In this document: positions 29,063 through 38,277 of the stretch, piece by piece | How positions within the stretch are numbered: the first letter of the stretch is position 1 | Layout of the letters: the number at the start of each line of letters is the position of its first letter | Source: UBA10649 sp963793105 | Lineage (GTDB): Bacteria > Actinomycetota > Actinomycetes > S36-B12 | NCBI GenBank assembly: GCA_963793105.1 | Contig: CAWBZB010000008.1 | Span: 1 to 64,000 of the forward strand | DNA length: 64,000 bases | Direction of reading: 5' to 3' | Notes under the pieces: generated by a model | What the model was told of the DNA's origin: nothing | Seen by the model: the letters and a program-made list of their open reading frames with translations, nothing else | Database searches by the model: none | Position numbers and translations under genes: made by a program

Positions 29063-31546
29063 ATGCGTGGTAACGCGGACGTCGTCCGGCGGCATGTCGC
29101 AGCGGTAGTCGCAATTGTCGGTCTCGTCCTGGCACCCCTGCCATTCCTCGCCGCCTCCCCGGCGCAGGCAGCGACGGTTCCCGTCACCTGCAGCAACTCC
29201 AGTTCGAGCCTCACGGTGACGGTGGGCGAGGTGGTGTCCTTCGGCGGGGTGCCGAGCGGTTGCACCTTCCTGAGCAACTCGTCCTCCGGCAATCTCGATC
29301 GGGTCAGTGACTTCGGCTTCGTGGCGTTCGCCGCAGGCTCGGGCGGGATGCTGCAGCTCATGCTCGACGGCGACGGCGTCCAGGTCCTCAACAGCGTCAG
29401 CGTCACCATCCTGGAAGCGCCGAGCCCGACGCCCACCCCGACCGGCACCGCAACGTCGAGTCCAACGTCGAGTCCAACGGCCAGCCCGTCGGCCAGCGGC
29501 GACTCCTCGGCCACGCCGGCCGACACCGCAACGCCCACGCCAACGCCCGAGCCGACCGACCCACCGTTCGCCACCGACTCCAACCGGCCGAAGAAGTCGC
29601 AGCGGCTGTCGCCGAAGGACATCAGGCCGATCGCCGGCTCAAAGTCCGGCGAGGTCATCTTCCTCGCCGAGAACGGCAACCCGCTTCAGTTGCTCGGCAT
29701 GTCCGGCGCGACGGGCGGGATCACCGTCGTGGACAAGGGCCTCAACTACTCCACTCGCCCAGCCAACTGGCAGCGGCTCGGCTACGGCGACACCTGCTGG
29801 ACGTACGCGGGCTACGCCGACGTTCAGGGCTTCGTCCTGCCGGTGGCGACACCGCCGTTCAGCACCGTCCCGGCCAACTGGATCTTCACCTCCGCGATCC
29901 TCGGCACGGCAACCGGCAACACCACCTACCTGAACCCCGATCCGGGGCAGGTGGTGGACGCGGGTGGTCGAGGCATTGCCACCCTCACCCTCTGCGCCGA
30001 GGGCGTCCCGAACGCGCTCGTCGACGGCACAGCGTCGACTCGCGCGAAGAGCGTGGCGCCCGCCGCCAACACACCGGGGAATTCGCGACAGTGGTGCCAC
30101 GTGCCCCCGGGCCAGGGGCCCAACGGTCCCGGCCGTCTGGTCGGCGGCGGCGGAGGCCACCCGCACGCCTATGACTACCGACCCATCAATGGCCAGTGCA
30201 CGCGCGGACTGCCCGTCCTGAACCCGGTGGCCTCAAGCACGACCCCGTCGACGCAGCAGCCGGTGCCTGAGAAGACCGTTCCGATGTGCCAGGCCACGGT
30301 GGACCCGGTCAGGCCGTACATCTACGTGGCTGCCGTGCCGCTCAGCCAGCTGCCCTCACCGGCGGCTAGCGGGGAGAACCTCTACCCGCAGCCCGGTTGG
30401 TCCAGCATCATCCCCAAGACCAAGGACTACCCGGGCCAGAACTGGACGACGGCCGGCGAGGCGATCTTCACCTTCAACTGCAACGTGTCGCCGGCCACCC
30501 CCACGCCCGAGCCGACGCTCACCCCCACGCCCTCGCCGACCGCCGTGCCCACTCCTGCACCCATCCTCACGCCCCAGCCCGACCCGCTCCAGCCGGTCTG
30601 CCGCGCAACGACGGACAAGCAGAATCCGTATCGCCTCGAGACCGTGCGGACCAGCCGGATCGTGGCCACCGGCGGGGACGGCCTGTACCCCACTGCCGGC
30701 TGGACGGACATCCTCCCGCCGGCGCCGAACCTGCCGAGCGGCCAGAACTGGCCGGCCGGGGCCAGCCTGCTCCGCGACGCTACGCCCGCCTGCACGATGA
30801 CGGTCGTGGTGCCGGTGCCGCAGCAGCCCATCAGCGGGTTCTCGCCGGGCCCCCAGCCGACCCAGGCGCCCGATGTCACCGGCTTCTCGCCGGGCATCGT
30901 GGTCACTCCGCTCCCGCAGCCGTCCTTCACCGGCTACGGCACGATCACGCCGTGGCCGCCGCTGCAGCCGGTCCCGATGAAGGGGACGGGCAAGGACCAG
31001 GACCCGACGAAGTACCTGACTCCGAGTCCGTACCCGACACCGCCCTCTCCGACGCCGACGCCGACGCCCACGCCCACGCCCACCCTCACACCATCGCCTG
31101 ATCCGACGCCCCCTTCGCCGACGCCGTCACCCACGCTGACCCCGCCCACGCCGACGCCCACGGTGACGGTCACCCCGATCGCCCAGCCGTCGTTCATCGA
31201 CTTCGGGCCGGTGTGCGGGGGCGGTCCCTGCCTGATCCCGCCGCTGCAGCGCCCGGCCGTGCCGAACAGCGCGGTCATCACGGTCCCCACCAAGCTGGAC
31301 AACGGCAGCACGCCGTCGCCGACCGTCACGCCCGATACCGGGGCACCGGTCGGTGGCCGCGTCACCTTCCTGCTGACCAACGGGCCGGACACCGTCACGT
31401 ACTCGACGACCGTCGACCAACTGGTGACGGTGGCCGTGCCGACGTCCAGCACCACGACGACGACCACGCCGAAGCCGACCAAGCCGCCCAAGCCCTCGGC
31501 CGTCGAGGCCGGCCGGTCACGGTTGAACGCACTGCTCAGTAGCTAG
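29063..31546 (+). CDS. large secreted Pro/Thr-rich protein with duplicated Cys modules
   Basis: An 827-residue exported protein. A typical signal peptide (RRHVAAVVAIVGLVLAPLPF, cleavage after AQA near residue 37) leads to a small beta-rich domain (about 38-118), a Pro/Thr/Ser linker, a domain with DTCWTYAGYADVQGF (about 220-310), and two similar modules: MCQATVDPVRPYIYVAAVPL...LYPQPGWSSIIP (about 410-470) and VCRATTDKQNPYRLETVRTS...LYPTAGWTDILP (about 512-570). Long PTPTP linkers separate them. The modules recall the C-H-A-T...NPYV motif of other secreted actinobacterial and archaeal proteins. There is no LPXTG or C-terminal anchor. Function unknown; a surface or adhesion role is a guess. ATG 29063. 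Confidence 0.8.
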   Translation: MRGNADVVRRHVAAVVAIVGLVLAPLPFLAASPAQAATVPVTCSNSSSSLTVTVGEVVSFGGVPSGCTFLSNSSSGNLDRVSDFGFVAFAAGSGGMLQLMLDGDGVQVLNSVSVTILEAPSPTPTPTGTATSSPTSSPTASPSASGDSSATPADTATPTPTPEPTDPPFATDSNRPKKSQRLSPKDIRPIAGSKSGEVIFLAENGNPLQLLGMSGATGGITVVDKGLNYSTRPANWQRLGYGDTCWTYAGYADVQGFVLPVATPPFSTVPANWIFTSAILGTATGNTTYLNPDPGQVVDAGGRGIATLTLCAEGVPNALVDGTASTRAKSVAPAANTPGNSRQWCHVPPGQGPNGPGRLVGGGGGHPHAYDYRPINGQCTRGLPVLNPVASSTTPSTQQPVPEKTVPMCQATVDPVRPYIYVAAVPLSQLPSPAASGENLYPQPGWSSIIPKTKDYPGQNWTTAGEAIFTFNCNVSPATPTPEPTLTPTPSPTAVPTPAPILTPQPDPLQPVCRATTDKQNPYRLETVRTSRIVATGGDGLYPTAGWTDILPPAPNLPSGQNWPAGASLLRDATPACTMTVVVPVPQQPISGFSPGPQPTQAPDVTGFSPGIVVTPLPQPSFTGYGTITPWPPLQPVPMKGTGKDQDPTKYLTPSPYPTPPSPTPTPTPTPTPTLTPSPDPTPPSPTPSPTLTPPTPTPTVTVTPIAQPSFIDFGPVCGGGPCLIPPLQRPAVPNSAVITVPTKLDNGSTPSPTVTPDTGAPVGGRVTFLLTNGPDTVTYSTTVDQLVTVAVPTSSTTTTTTPKPTKPPKPSAVEAGRSRLNALLSS

Positions 31547-31575
31547 CCCGGAAACCGCGAGCCAGACTGATCCCC

Positions 31576-33849
31576 GTGACGATGCGCCGGGTGGAGGCTC
31601 GCGTGACGGGGGTCGTGCAGGGCGTCGGCTTCCGCCCCTTCGTGCACTCCGAGGCCACGCGACGGGGCCTCGTGGGGCACGTCGGCAACGACAGCGCCGG
31701 AGTCTTCATCGACGCGCAGGGCTCGGCTGACGACGTGGCCGAGTTCCTCGCCACCGTTCACCGCGGGCCTCGTATGGCGCGCGTGGAATCGGTCACCGTT
31801 CGCGATCTTCCCCTGCTGCCGGTCACCACATTCGTCATCGCCCCCAGCACGTCCGCCGTCGGCACGACCTCGGTCCCGCCGGACACCGCGGTGTGCGAGG
31901 AGTGCCTGGGCGAGATGCGCGACCCGACCGACCGTCGCTTCGGCTACCCGTTCATCGCGTGCACCAACTGCGGTCCCCGCTACACGATCGTGACGGGACT
32001 GCCCTACGACCGACCCAGCACGACGATGGCCGACTTCCCGTTGTGCGATCCATGCCGGACGGAGTACGAGGACCCGACGTCACGTCGTTTCCACGCCCAG
32101 CCGACCGCCTGCCCCGCCTGCGGTCCATCCCTGGACACCGACATCCCCCGGATCGTCCAGGCCCTCCGCGAGGGTCTCATCGTGGCCCTCAAAGGGGTCG
32201 GCGGCTATCACCTGGTCTGCGACGCGCGACGACCCGAGGTCGTCGCCACGCTGCGTGACCGGAAGGCCCGGGGCGAGAAGCCCTTCGCACTCATGGTGCC
32301 CGACCTGGACGCCGCCCGGGCGATCGTGCAACTGGACGCGGCCGCCGGTGAGGCTCTCCTGTCGGATGCGCGACCCGTCATCCTCGCGCCGTCCGCCGAT
32401 CCGGCACTCCAGGAGTCGGTGGCCCCCGGGAACCGGTATCTGGGGGTGCTGCTCCCGTACGCGCCCGTGCACCACCTGCTCTTCGACGCTGGAGCGCCCC
32501 GCGTCCTCGTCATGACGAGCGGCAACACCTCGGACGAGCCCATCTGCACCGACCCCGACGAGGCGCAGGAGCGCCTCTCGGGCCTGGCCGATCTGCTCGT
32601 CCATCACAACCGGCGAATCCATGTCGCGTGCGACGACTCGGTGCTGCGCGCGGCCGGCGGGACGACGCAACCCGTGCGCCGCAGCCGCGGATACGCCCCG
32701 CTGCCGGTGACGATCCCGCTTGAGTCGCCGCCCGTCCTCGCGGTCGGCGGCGAGATCAAGACCACCATCGCCGTCGCCCAGGGGCGGCATGTGTGGCTGA
32801 GCCAGCACATCGGCGACACGGAGAACCTGGAGACGCTCGACCTGCTGGCCCGCACTGCCCGCACGCTGGCCACGCTGCAGCGCGTGGTGCCCGCTGCCAT
32901 CGTGAGCGACGCGCATCCGGGCTACCTGTCCCGTCGCTGGGCGGCCGAGGAGGCCGCCCGCCGGGGGGTGCCGCATGTCACCGTCCAGCACCACCATGCG
33001 CACCTGGCCTCGCTCCTCGCCGAGCACCGATGGGCATCGGGCGAACCCGTCCTGGGCTTCGTCTTCGACGGCACCGGCTACGGGACCGACGGGACGATCT
33101 GGGGCGGGGAGGTGCTGATGGGCTCCTACGCCGGCGTCGAGCGGATGGGCCACCTGGGGCCAGTGCGGCTGCCCGGGGGCGACGCTGCCATCCGTCGGCC
33201 GCTGCGCGCGGCGATGGCCCACCTCGCGGCCGCTGGCGTCCCCGTCGCCTCGGTCCCCCACCTGCTCCAGGCGGCCGAGCCTCAGGAGATCGCCGTCGTG
33301 GGCCGGATGCTGGAGACCGGGGCCGGCTGCACGCCGACGACCAGCATGGGGCGGCTGTTCGATGCGGTCGCGTCGCTGCTGGATGTCCGGCAGAACGTCC
33401 ACTACGAGGGCCAGGCGGCGATCGAGCTCGAGGCGCTGGCCGCCACGATCGCGCCGCCGCAGGGTGCGTCCGGCTGGGCCCCGGCCATCACCGAAGACTC
33501 CGACGGAATCGTCCTCGACCCATCCGGAACCGTCCGCGCGGCGGTGGCCGCGAGCCGGGCTGGCCTGCCGACCGCCGAGGCTGCCCGGGCGTTCCACGAG
33601 GGCATCGCGGAGGCCGTGGCAGCGGCGGCCGTCACGCTGCGGCAGCGGACGGGCATCGCGACCGTCGGCCTCACCGGAGGAGTCTTCGCAAACTCCGTAC
33701 TCACACAGGCATGTCAGGGCAGGCTTGGGGGCGAGGGCTTCACGGTGCTCGTCCATCGACTCGTCCCGCCCAACGACGGCGGACTGGCCCTGGGGCAGGT
33801 GGCCGTGGCGGCAGCGGGCGACGCGGTCCTTGCGGAAGGGAGTGCGTGA
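31576..33849 (+). CDS. hypF: [NiFe] hydrogenase maturation carbamoyltransferase HypF
   Basis: Builds the thiocarbamate that becomes the CN ligand of the NiFe active site. The 757 residues carry all four modules: acylphosphatase (VTGVVQGVGFRPFVH, residues 10-24), two zinc fingers (CEECLGEM to CTNCGPRY and CDPC to CPACGPS), a YrdC-like domain (LREGLIVALKGVGGYHLVCD) and a Kae1-like domain with metal-binding HHHAHLASLLAEH and FDGTGYGTDGTIWGGE. Nothing is missing. It is first in a tight hypF-hypC-hypD-hypE operon; hypC starts one base after its stop. Start is GTG 31576 or ATG 31582. Confidence 0.97.
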   Translation: MTMRRVEARVTGVVQGVGFRPFVHSEATRRGLVGHVGNDSAGVFIDAQGSADDVAEFLATVHRGPRMARVESVTVRDLPLLPVTTFVIAPSTSAVGTTSVPPDTAVCEECLGEMRDPTDRRFGYPFIACTNCGPRYTIVTGLPYDRPSTTMADFPLCDPCRTEYEDPTSRRFHAQPTACPACGPSLDTDIPRIVQALREGLIVALKGVGGYHLVCDARRPEVVATLRDRKARGEKPFALMVPDLDAARAIVQLDAAAGEALLSDARPVILAPSADPALQESVAPGNRYLGVLLPYAPVHHLLFDAGAPRVLVMTSGNTSDEPICTDPDEAQERLSGLADLLVHHNRRIHVACDDSVLRAAGGTTQPVRRSRGYAPLPVTIPLESPPVLAVGGEIKTTIAVAQGRHVWLSQHIGDTENLETLDLLARTARTLATLQRVVPAAIVSDAHPGYLSRRWAAEEAARRGVPHVTVQHHHAHLASLLAEHRWASGEPVLGFVFDGTGYGTDGTIWGGEVLMGSYAGVERMGHLGPVRLPGGDAAIRRPLRAAMAHLAAAGVPVASVPHLLQAAEPQEIAVVGRMLETGAGCTPTTSMGRLFDAVASLLDVRQNVHYEGQAAIELEALAATIAPPQGASGWAPAITEDSDGIVLDPSGTVRAAVAASRAGLPTAEAARAFHEGIAEAVAAAAVTLRQRTGIATVGLTGGVFANSVLTQACQGRLGGEGFTVLVHRLVPPNDGGLALGQVAVAAAGDAVLAEGSA

Positions 33850-33850
33850 C

Positions 33851-34111
33851 ATGTGCCTGGGAGTTCCCGGCCGGGTCGAGGACGTCTGGGAGGCCGACGG
33901 CACCCGCATGGCAACCGTCGACTTCGGCGGCGTGCGCAAGGAGGTCTGCCTCGCCTACGTGCCGGAGGTGACCGTCGGCGACTACACGATCGTCCATGTC
34001 GGATTCGCCCTGACGAAGCTCGACGAGGAAGTCGGCCCTGGAGACGCTCGGCTGTTCAAGAGCGTCGGCCTGCTCGACGAGGAGCTCAACCCGACGATCG
34101 ACACCCGCTGA
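33851..34111 (+). CDS. hypC: hydrogenase maturation chaperone HypC
   Basis: An 86-residue HypC/HupF protein that carries the Fe(CN)2CO unit with HypD and delivers it to the hydrogenase large subunit. It begins with the invariant MCLGVPGRV, where Cys2 is the metal-binding residue, and holds VGDYTIVHVGFALTKLDEEVG typical of the family. It starts one base after the hypF stop and ends six bases before hypD. Confidence 0.97.
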   Translation: MCLGVPGRVEDVWEADGTRMATVDFGGVRKEVCLAYVPEVTVGDYTIVHVGFALTKLDEEVGPGDARLFKSVGLLDEELNPTIDTR

Positions 34112-34117
34112 GCCGTC

Positions 34118-35221
34118 ATGAAGTACCTTGACGAGTTCTCCGATCCCGACCTCGCGGGACGCCTGCTGGACCAGATCCAGCGGACCGTCACCCGGCCCTG
34201 GGCGATCATGGAGGTCTGCGGGGGCCAGACCCACACGATCATCCGCAACGGCATCGACCAGCTCCTCCCCGACGGAGTCGAGCTCATCCACGGTCCGGGC
34301 TGCCCGGTCTGCGTCACACCGCTGGAGATCATCGACCGAGCTCTCGCCATTGCCGCGCGCCCGGACGTCATCTTCTGCTCGTTCGGCGACATGGTTCGCG
34401 TGCCCGGCTCGTCAACGGACCTGTTCCGCATCAAGAGCGCGGGCGGGGACGTCCGCATCGTCTACTCGCCCCTCGATGCTGTTCGCGTGGCGCAGGCCAA
34501 CCCCGACAAGCAGGTCGTCTTCTTCGGCATCGGCTTCGAGACGACCGCCCCGGCCAACGCGATGACGGTGACGATGGCAAGGCAGCTGGGCGTCGACAAC
34601 TTCTCGCTGCTGGTGTCGCACGTCCTGGTCCCGCCGGCCATCCGCGCGATCATGGACTCGCCCGCGCGCAGGGTGCAGGGGTTCCTCGCCGCTGGACACG
34701 TGTGCACGGTCATGGGCATGAGCGAGTACGTCCCGCTGGTCGAGGAGTACCAGGTGCCGATCGTCGTCACCGGGTTCGAGCCGCTCGACGTTCTCGAGGG
34801 CATCCGGCGCGTGCTCGTCCAGCTGGAGGACGGGCGGGCCGAGCTCGAGAACGCGTACCCGCGCGCCGTCCAGCCCGAGGGGAACCCCGCCGCCCAGGCC
34901 ATGGTGCGCGACGTGTTCACGACCTGCGACCGCGCCTGGCGCGGCATCGGAACGATCCCGCAGTCCGGCTGGCGACTCAGCGACGCCTACTCCGACTTCG
35001 ATGCCGAGCTCAGGTTCGAGGTGACCGGGATCCACGCCGAGGAGTCGCCCCTGTGCCGAAGCGGCGAGGTCCTGCAGGGCCTGCTCAAGCCGAACCAGTG
35101 CGCAGCCTTCGGCAAGGAGTGCACACCGCGCAATCCGCTCGGTGCACCCATGGTGTCGAGTGAGGGCGCGTGCGCCGCGTACTACCAGTTCCGGCGAATC
35201 GACAGCCCGGTCAGCGCATGA
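34118..35221 (+). CDS. hypD: hydrogenase maturation protein HypD
   Basis: A 367-residue FeS protein that assembles the Fe(CN)2CO centre with HypC and HypE. It shows the family blocks MEVCGGQTHTIIRNGI, IHGPGCPVCVTP, FCSFGDMVRVPGS, FFGIGFETTAPANA and the C-terminal cysteine cluster (CRSGEVLQGLLKPNQCAAFGKECTP, here split by normal spacing) that binds the 4Fe-4S cluster. The stop overlaps the hypE start (ATGA), so the two are translationally coupled. Confidence 0.97.
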   Translation: MKYLDEFSDPDLAGRLLDQIQRTVTRPWAIMEVCGGQTHTIIRNGIDQLLPDGVELIHGPGCPVCVTPLEIIDRALAIAARPDVIFCSFGDMVRVPGSSTDLFRIKSAGGDVRIVYSPLDAVRVAQANPDKQVVFFGIGFETTAPANAMTVTMARQLGVDNFSLLVSHVLVPPAIRAIMDSPARRVQGFLAAGHVCTVMGMSEYVPLVEEYQVPIVVTGFEPLDVLEGIRRVLVQLEDGRAELENAYPRAVQPEGNPAAQAMVRDVFTTCDRAWRGIGTIPQSGWRLSDAYSDFDAELRFEVTGIHAEESPLCRSGEVLQGLLKPNQCAAFGKECTPRNPLGAPMVSSEGACAAYYQFRRIDSPVSA

Positions 35222-36291
35222 CCCAGCGCGACCTCGACCTCGAGAACTGGTCCTGCCCGCTGCCGTTGCGCGACTACCCGACCGTGGTCATGGGCCACGG
35301 CGGGGGCGGGCGACTGTCCAGCGAGTTGATCGAGCACCTGTTCGTACCCGCCTTCTCCGGGACCGTGAACGACGCCGCGCTCAAGCAGCTCGGGGACGCC
35401 GCGGTGCTCGAGGCCGGGGGTGCCCGGCTGGCGTTCAGCACCGACTCCTACGTCGTGCGGCCGCGGTTCTTCCCCGGGGGCAACGTCGGCGACCTCGCCG
35501 TGAACGGCACCATCAACGACGTGTGCATGACGGGGGCGCGCCCCTTCGCGCTCTCAGTGGGGATGATCCTCGAGGAGGGCATGCCGATCGACGAGCTCGG
35601 CGTGATCGCGCAGACCATGGGTGCGGCAGCGCGGCGCGCGGGCGTCTCGCTGGTCACCGGCGACACCAAGGTGGTCGACGCAGGCAGCGGAGACGGCGTC
35701 TACATCAACACGGCGGGCATCGGCCTCATCCCTGACGGCGTCGACCTCGGCCCCCACCGGGTACGGCCCGGTGATGCGATCCTCGTGTCCGGTCCGATCG
35801 GCATGCACGGGATCGCGGTGATGAGCGTCCGCGAAGGACTGGAGTTCGGCAGCGACATCGTCACGGACAGTGCACCCCTCAACGGGCTGGTCGACACCCT
35901 GCTCGCGGCCGGAGTGGACGTCCACATGATGCGCGACCCCACCCGCGGTGGCGTGGCAGCAACCCTGAACGAGATCGCCCGAGCCTCGACAACCGGCATC
36001 CAGATCGTCGAGCGCTCGATTCCCGTCCCGGAGGACGTCAGAGCAGCGTGCGGCTTCCTCGGTCTGGATCCGCTGTACGTCGCCAACGAGGGCAAGCTGG
36101 TCGCCTTCGTCGGCGCCGACGACGCCGAACGGGCGCTGGAGCTCATGCGGACGCACGAGCACGGGACCGGCGCGACCCTCATCGGCCACGTCGTCGCGGA
36201 TCACCCCGGCGTCGTGGTCGCCCGAACCGGCATCGGCGGCACCCGCGTGGTCGACCTGCCGCTTTCGGAGCAGCTGCCGCGCATCTGCTGA
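35218..36291 (+). CDS. hypE: hydrogenase maturation dehydratase HypE
   Basis: Dehydrates the thiocarboxamide that HypF places on its own C-terminal cysteine to thiocyanate. The 357 residues begin with VVMGHGGGGRLSSELI and contain FSTDSYVVRPRFFPGGNVGDLAVNGTINDVCM and the ATP-binding region of the PurM/SelD fold, ending in the invariant PRIC with the terminal Cys. It completes hypFCDE. No hypA, hypB or hydrogenase subunit follows; the next genes are convergent and unrelated. Confidence 0.97.
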   Translation: MTQRDLDLENWSCPLPLRDYPTVVMGHGGGGRLSSELIEHLFVPAFSGTVNDAALKQLGDAAVLEAGGARLAFSTDSYVVRPRFFPGGNVGDLAVNGTINDVCMTGARPFALSVGMILEEGMPIDELGVIAQTMGAAARRAGVSLVTGDTKVVDAGSGDGVYINTAGIGLIPDGVDLGPHRVRPGDAILVSGPIGMHGIAVMSVREGLEFGSDIVTDSAPLNGLVDTLLAAGVDVHMMRDPTRGGVAATLNEIARASTTGIQIVERSIPVPEDVRAACGFLGLDPLYVANEGKLVAFVGADDAERALELMRTHEHGTGATLIGHVVADHPGVVVARTGIGGTRVVDLPLSEQLPRIC

Positions 36292-36311
36292 CTCGGCTCG
36301 CGGGGAACGGC

Positions 36312-37148
36312 CTACGCTCGCGCGAGGACGAAGTCGTGCTCGCAGACCAGGACCCCGTCCGGGCCGGGCACGAAGTCCTCGATCAAGGAGTCCTTGACCC
36401 CGAACACGGTGTCCGAGTCGAGGTAGTCGCTCTCGCGGTCGAAGACATGCGTCGTCAGCGGCTGGTATCCGTCGGCGGACACCTTGGCGTGGATGTGGGC
36501 GGCCCGCCATTCGTGCCGGCCGGTGTCGCGGAGCAGCTGCCCGACCGGGCCATCGGCCGGGATCGGGTACGGAACCGGCCGCACCGTGCGCACCGCGTAT
36601 CGGCCCTCAGAGTCGGTACGGAACCGGCCGCGCAGGTTGGTGGGCGGCTGGATCCCCGGCTGCTGCATCGCGTAGAAGCCGGTCGCGGCGTTGTGCCAGA
36701 TGTCCACCACGGCCCCGCCGATCGGGTCACCGTCCTCGTCCCTGACGAACCCCCGGAGGATCGCCGGTTCACCGCCGTCGTCGTACTCGACGATCGAGTC
36801 GCCGTTCTCCCGCCACGGTGACTCCGGGACATAGAAGGGCCCGAGGATGGTCGGCTCGGTGGCCAGGGCCTCGGTGTCGGAGTGGTTGATGAGATCTACC
36901 AGCGAGGACAGCCCGAGGGTGTCGGACAGCAGGATGAACTCCTGCCGTACATCGTCGCACCGCTGACCGGTCGCGGTCAGGAACCGGATGCCCGCCAGCC
37001 ACTCCTCGTCCGTCAACCGCACCTCCCTCGCGAAGGCGTGCAGGTGCCGGACGAGGGCCTGCATGATCTCGCGGAGTCGGGGATCGGGGGTCGCGTCGAG
37101 TCGCCCGATCACCTCAGCCGTCAGGTCGTCTTCGGTCATGCGCTGCAT
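36312..37148 (-). CDS. hydroxyquinol 1,2-dioxygenase (intradiol, Fe3+)
   Basis: Cleaves hydroxyquinol between its two hydroxyls to maleylacetate. The 278 residues contain the N-terminal helical dimerisation domain, GPFYVPESPWRENG, VVDIWHNAATGFYAMQQ, and the iron-site run LRGRFRTDSEGRYAVRTVRP with VPYPIPADGPVG and HEWRAAHIHAKVSADGY (two Tyr and two His ligands). The PYPIPxDGPVG block and the adjacent maleylacetate reductase favour hydroxyquinol over catechol as substrate. GAGG five bases before ATG 37148 supports that start. It is the last gene of the ideR-thiolase-reductase run. Confidence 0.9.
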   Translation of the reverse strand: MQRMTEDDLTAEVIGRLDATPDPRLREIMQALVRHLHAFAREVRLTDEEWLAGIRFLTATGQRCDDVRQEFILLSDTLGLSSLVDLINHSDTEALATEPTILGPFYVPESPWRENGDSIVEYDDGGEPAILRGFVRDEDGDPIGGAVVDIWHNAATGFYAMQQPGIQPPTNLRGRFRTDSEGRYAVRTVRPVPYPIPADGPVGQLLRDTGRHEWRAAHIHAKVSADGYQPLTTHVFDRESDYLDSDTVFGVKDSLIEDFVPGPDGVLVCEHDFVLARA

Positions 37149-37155
37149 GGGAACC

Positions 37156-38277
37156 TCACTCCTCTCCCTCGCGATGGGTCCCGTCTGGATGAGCGGCCTC
37201 GGGCACGGGTCGCTCGCCGCGGTGGGCGGCCTCGAGGAGCCCGCGCACGCCGTCAATGTCGACCGGGCGCGGGTTGACGGGACGACCGTCAACGACGAGT
37301 CTCGCGGCGGCGTCGACATCCCCCCGCTCGAAGCCCACCGTCGCCAGCGACGTGGGCGCCCCGATGTCACGGGCCAGGTCCCAGATGCCGGAGGCCGCAT
37401 CGGAGGCTTCGCGCCCACCGGACCGGAGTCCGCGCACCACCGAGGCCATCGCCTCCGGTGCGGCACCCGCGTTGAACTGCGCCGAGTACGCCAGCAGCGC
37501 GGAGTGCACGCCGGCATGCGGAAGACCGTAGGAGCCGCCAAGGACATGGCAGGCCTTGTGGTGAACTCCCATCCCGGTGGTCCCCAGGGTCCAGCCGGCC
37601 AGCCAGGCCCCGTAGAGCGCCTCCTCACGGGCGGCCAGGTCATCGGGCGAGGCCACCACCGCAGGCAGGGCAGAGGCCAGCGCCCGGACGCCCTCGACTG
37701 CCTGCAGCGCCTGGACCGGCGACATGCCCGGCGCGTAGAGACCCTCGACCAGGTGGGCAAGGGCGTTCATGCCGCTGGCGGCCGACACGTCGGCCGGCAG
37801 GGACAGCGTCAGCTCGGGGTCATACACGACCGTCCTCGGCAACACCCCTGGATCGCGTCCGGTCTGCTTGCGCCGGTCGGCGGTCTCCCCCCAGATCGCC
37901 GTCATCTCGGAGCCGGCGTAGGTGGTGGGCACCGCCAGGATCGGCAGCCCGAGGCGCCGCGCGATCGCCTTGGCCAGTCCGATCGAGGACCCGCCCCCCA
38001 CAGCGACGATGGCATCGGCACCCGACTGGTGGGCATCGGCGCTGGCAGACTCGGCCAACGCCACGGGAACGTGCGCACGAGCATCCTCGATGCGGGCAAC
38101 CACGACGTCGCCCAGGCTCTGCACCAGCCGCTGCACCGCCTGCGACGCCGAGGCGCTCGCCACCAGCACGACGCGCCTGACCCCCCACCGATCGACCTCG
38201 GACGGGACCCGAGCGAGCGCTCCGACACCGAACACCACCCGGGACGCGGGCACGTCGTGCGTGAACGGGCCGATCAT
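37156..38277 (-). CDS. maleylacetate reductase
   Basis: Reduces maleylacetate to 3-oxoadipate with NAD(P)H. A 373-residue iron-containing alcohol dehydrogenase family protein: ADAIVAVGGGSSIGLAKAIA (NAD fold), PTTYAGSEMTAIWGETADRRKQTGRD (the family-specific block of maleylacetate reductases), SGMNALAHLVEGLYAP and GVHHKACHVLGGSYGLPHAG with the metal-site His residues. Its start overlaps the thiolase stop (ATGA) and the dioxygenase begins seven bases after its end, so the three catabolic steps are co-transcribed. Confidence 0.92.
   Translation of the reverse strand: MIGPFTHDVPASRVVFGVGALARVPSEVDRWGVRRVVLVASASASQAVQRLVQSLGDVVVARIEDARAHVPVALAESASADAHQSGADAIVAVGGGSSIGLAKAIARRLGLPILAVPTTYAGSEMTAIWGETADRRKQTGRDPGVLPRTVVYDPELTLSLPADVSAASGMNALAHLVEGLYAPGMSPVQALQAVEGVRALASALPAVVASPDDLAAREEALYGAWLAGWTLGTTGMGVHHKACHVLGGSYGLPHAGVHSALLAYSAQFNAGAAPEAMASVVRGLRSGGREASDAASGIWDLARDIGAPTSLATVGFERGDVDAAARLVVDGRPVNPRPVDIDGVRGLLEAAHRGERPVPEAAHPDGTHREGEE

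Noticed and set aside
36312..37760. A 482-codon dioxygenase with a long N-terminal extension
   Set aside because: The extra 200 codons are a shadow of maleylacetate reductase; ATG 37148 has a ribosome site and gives the normal family length.
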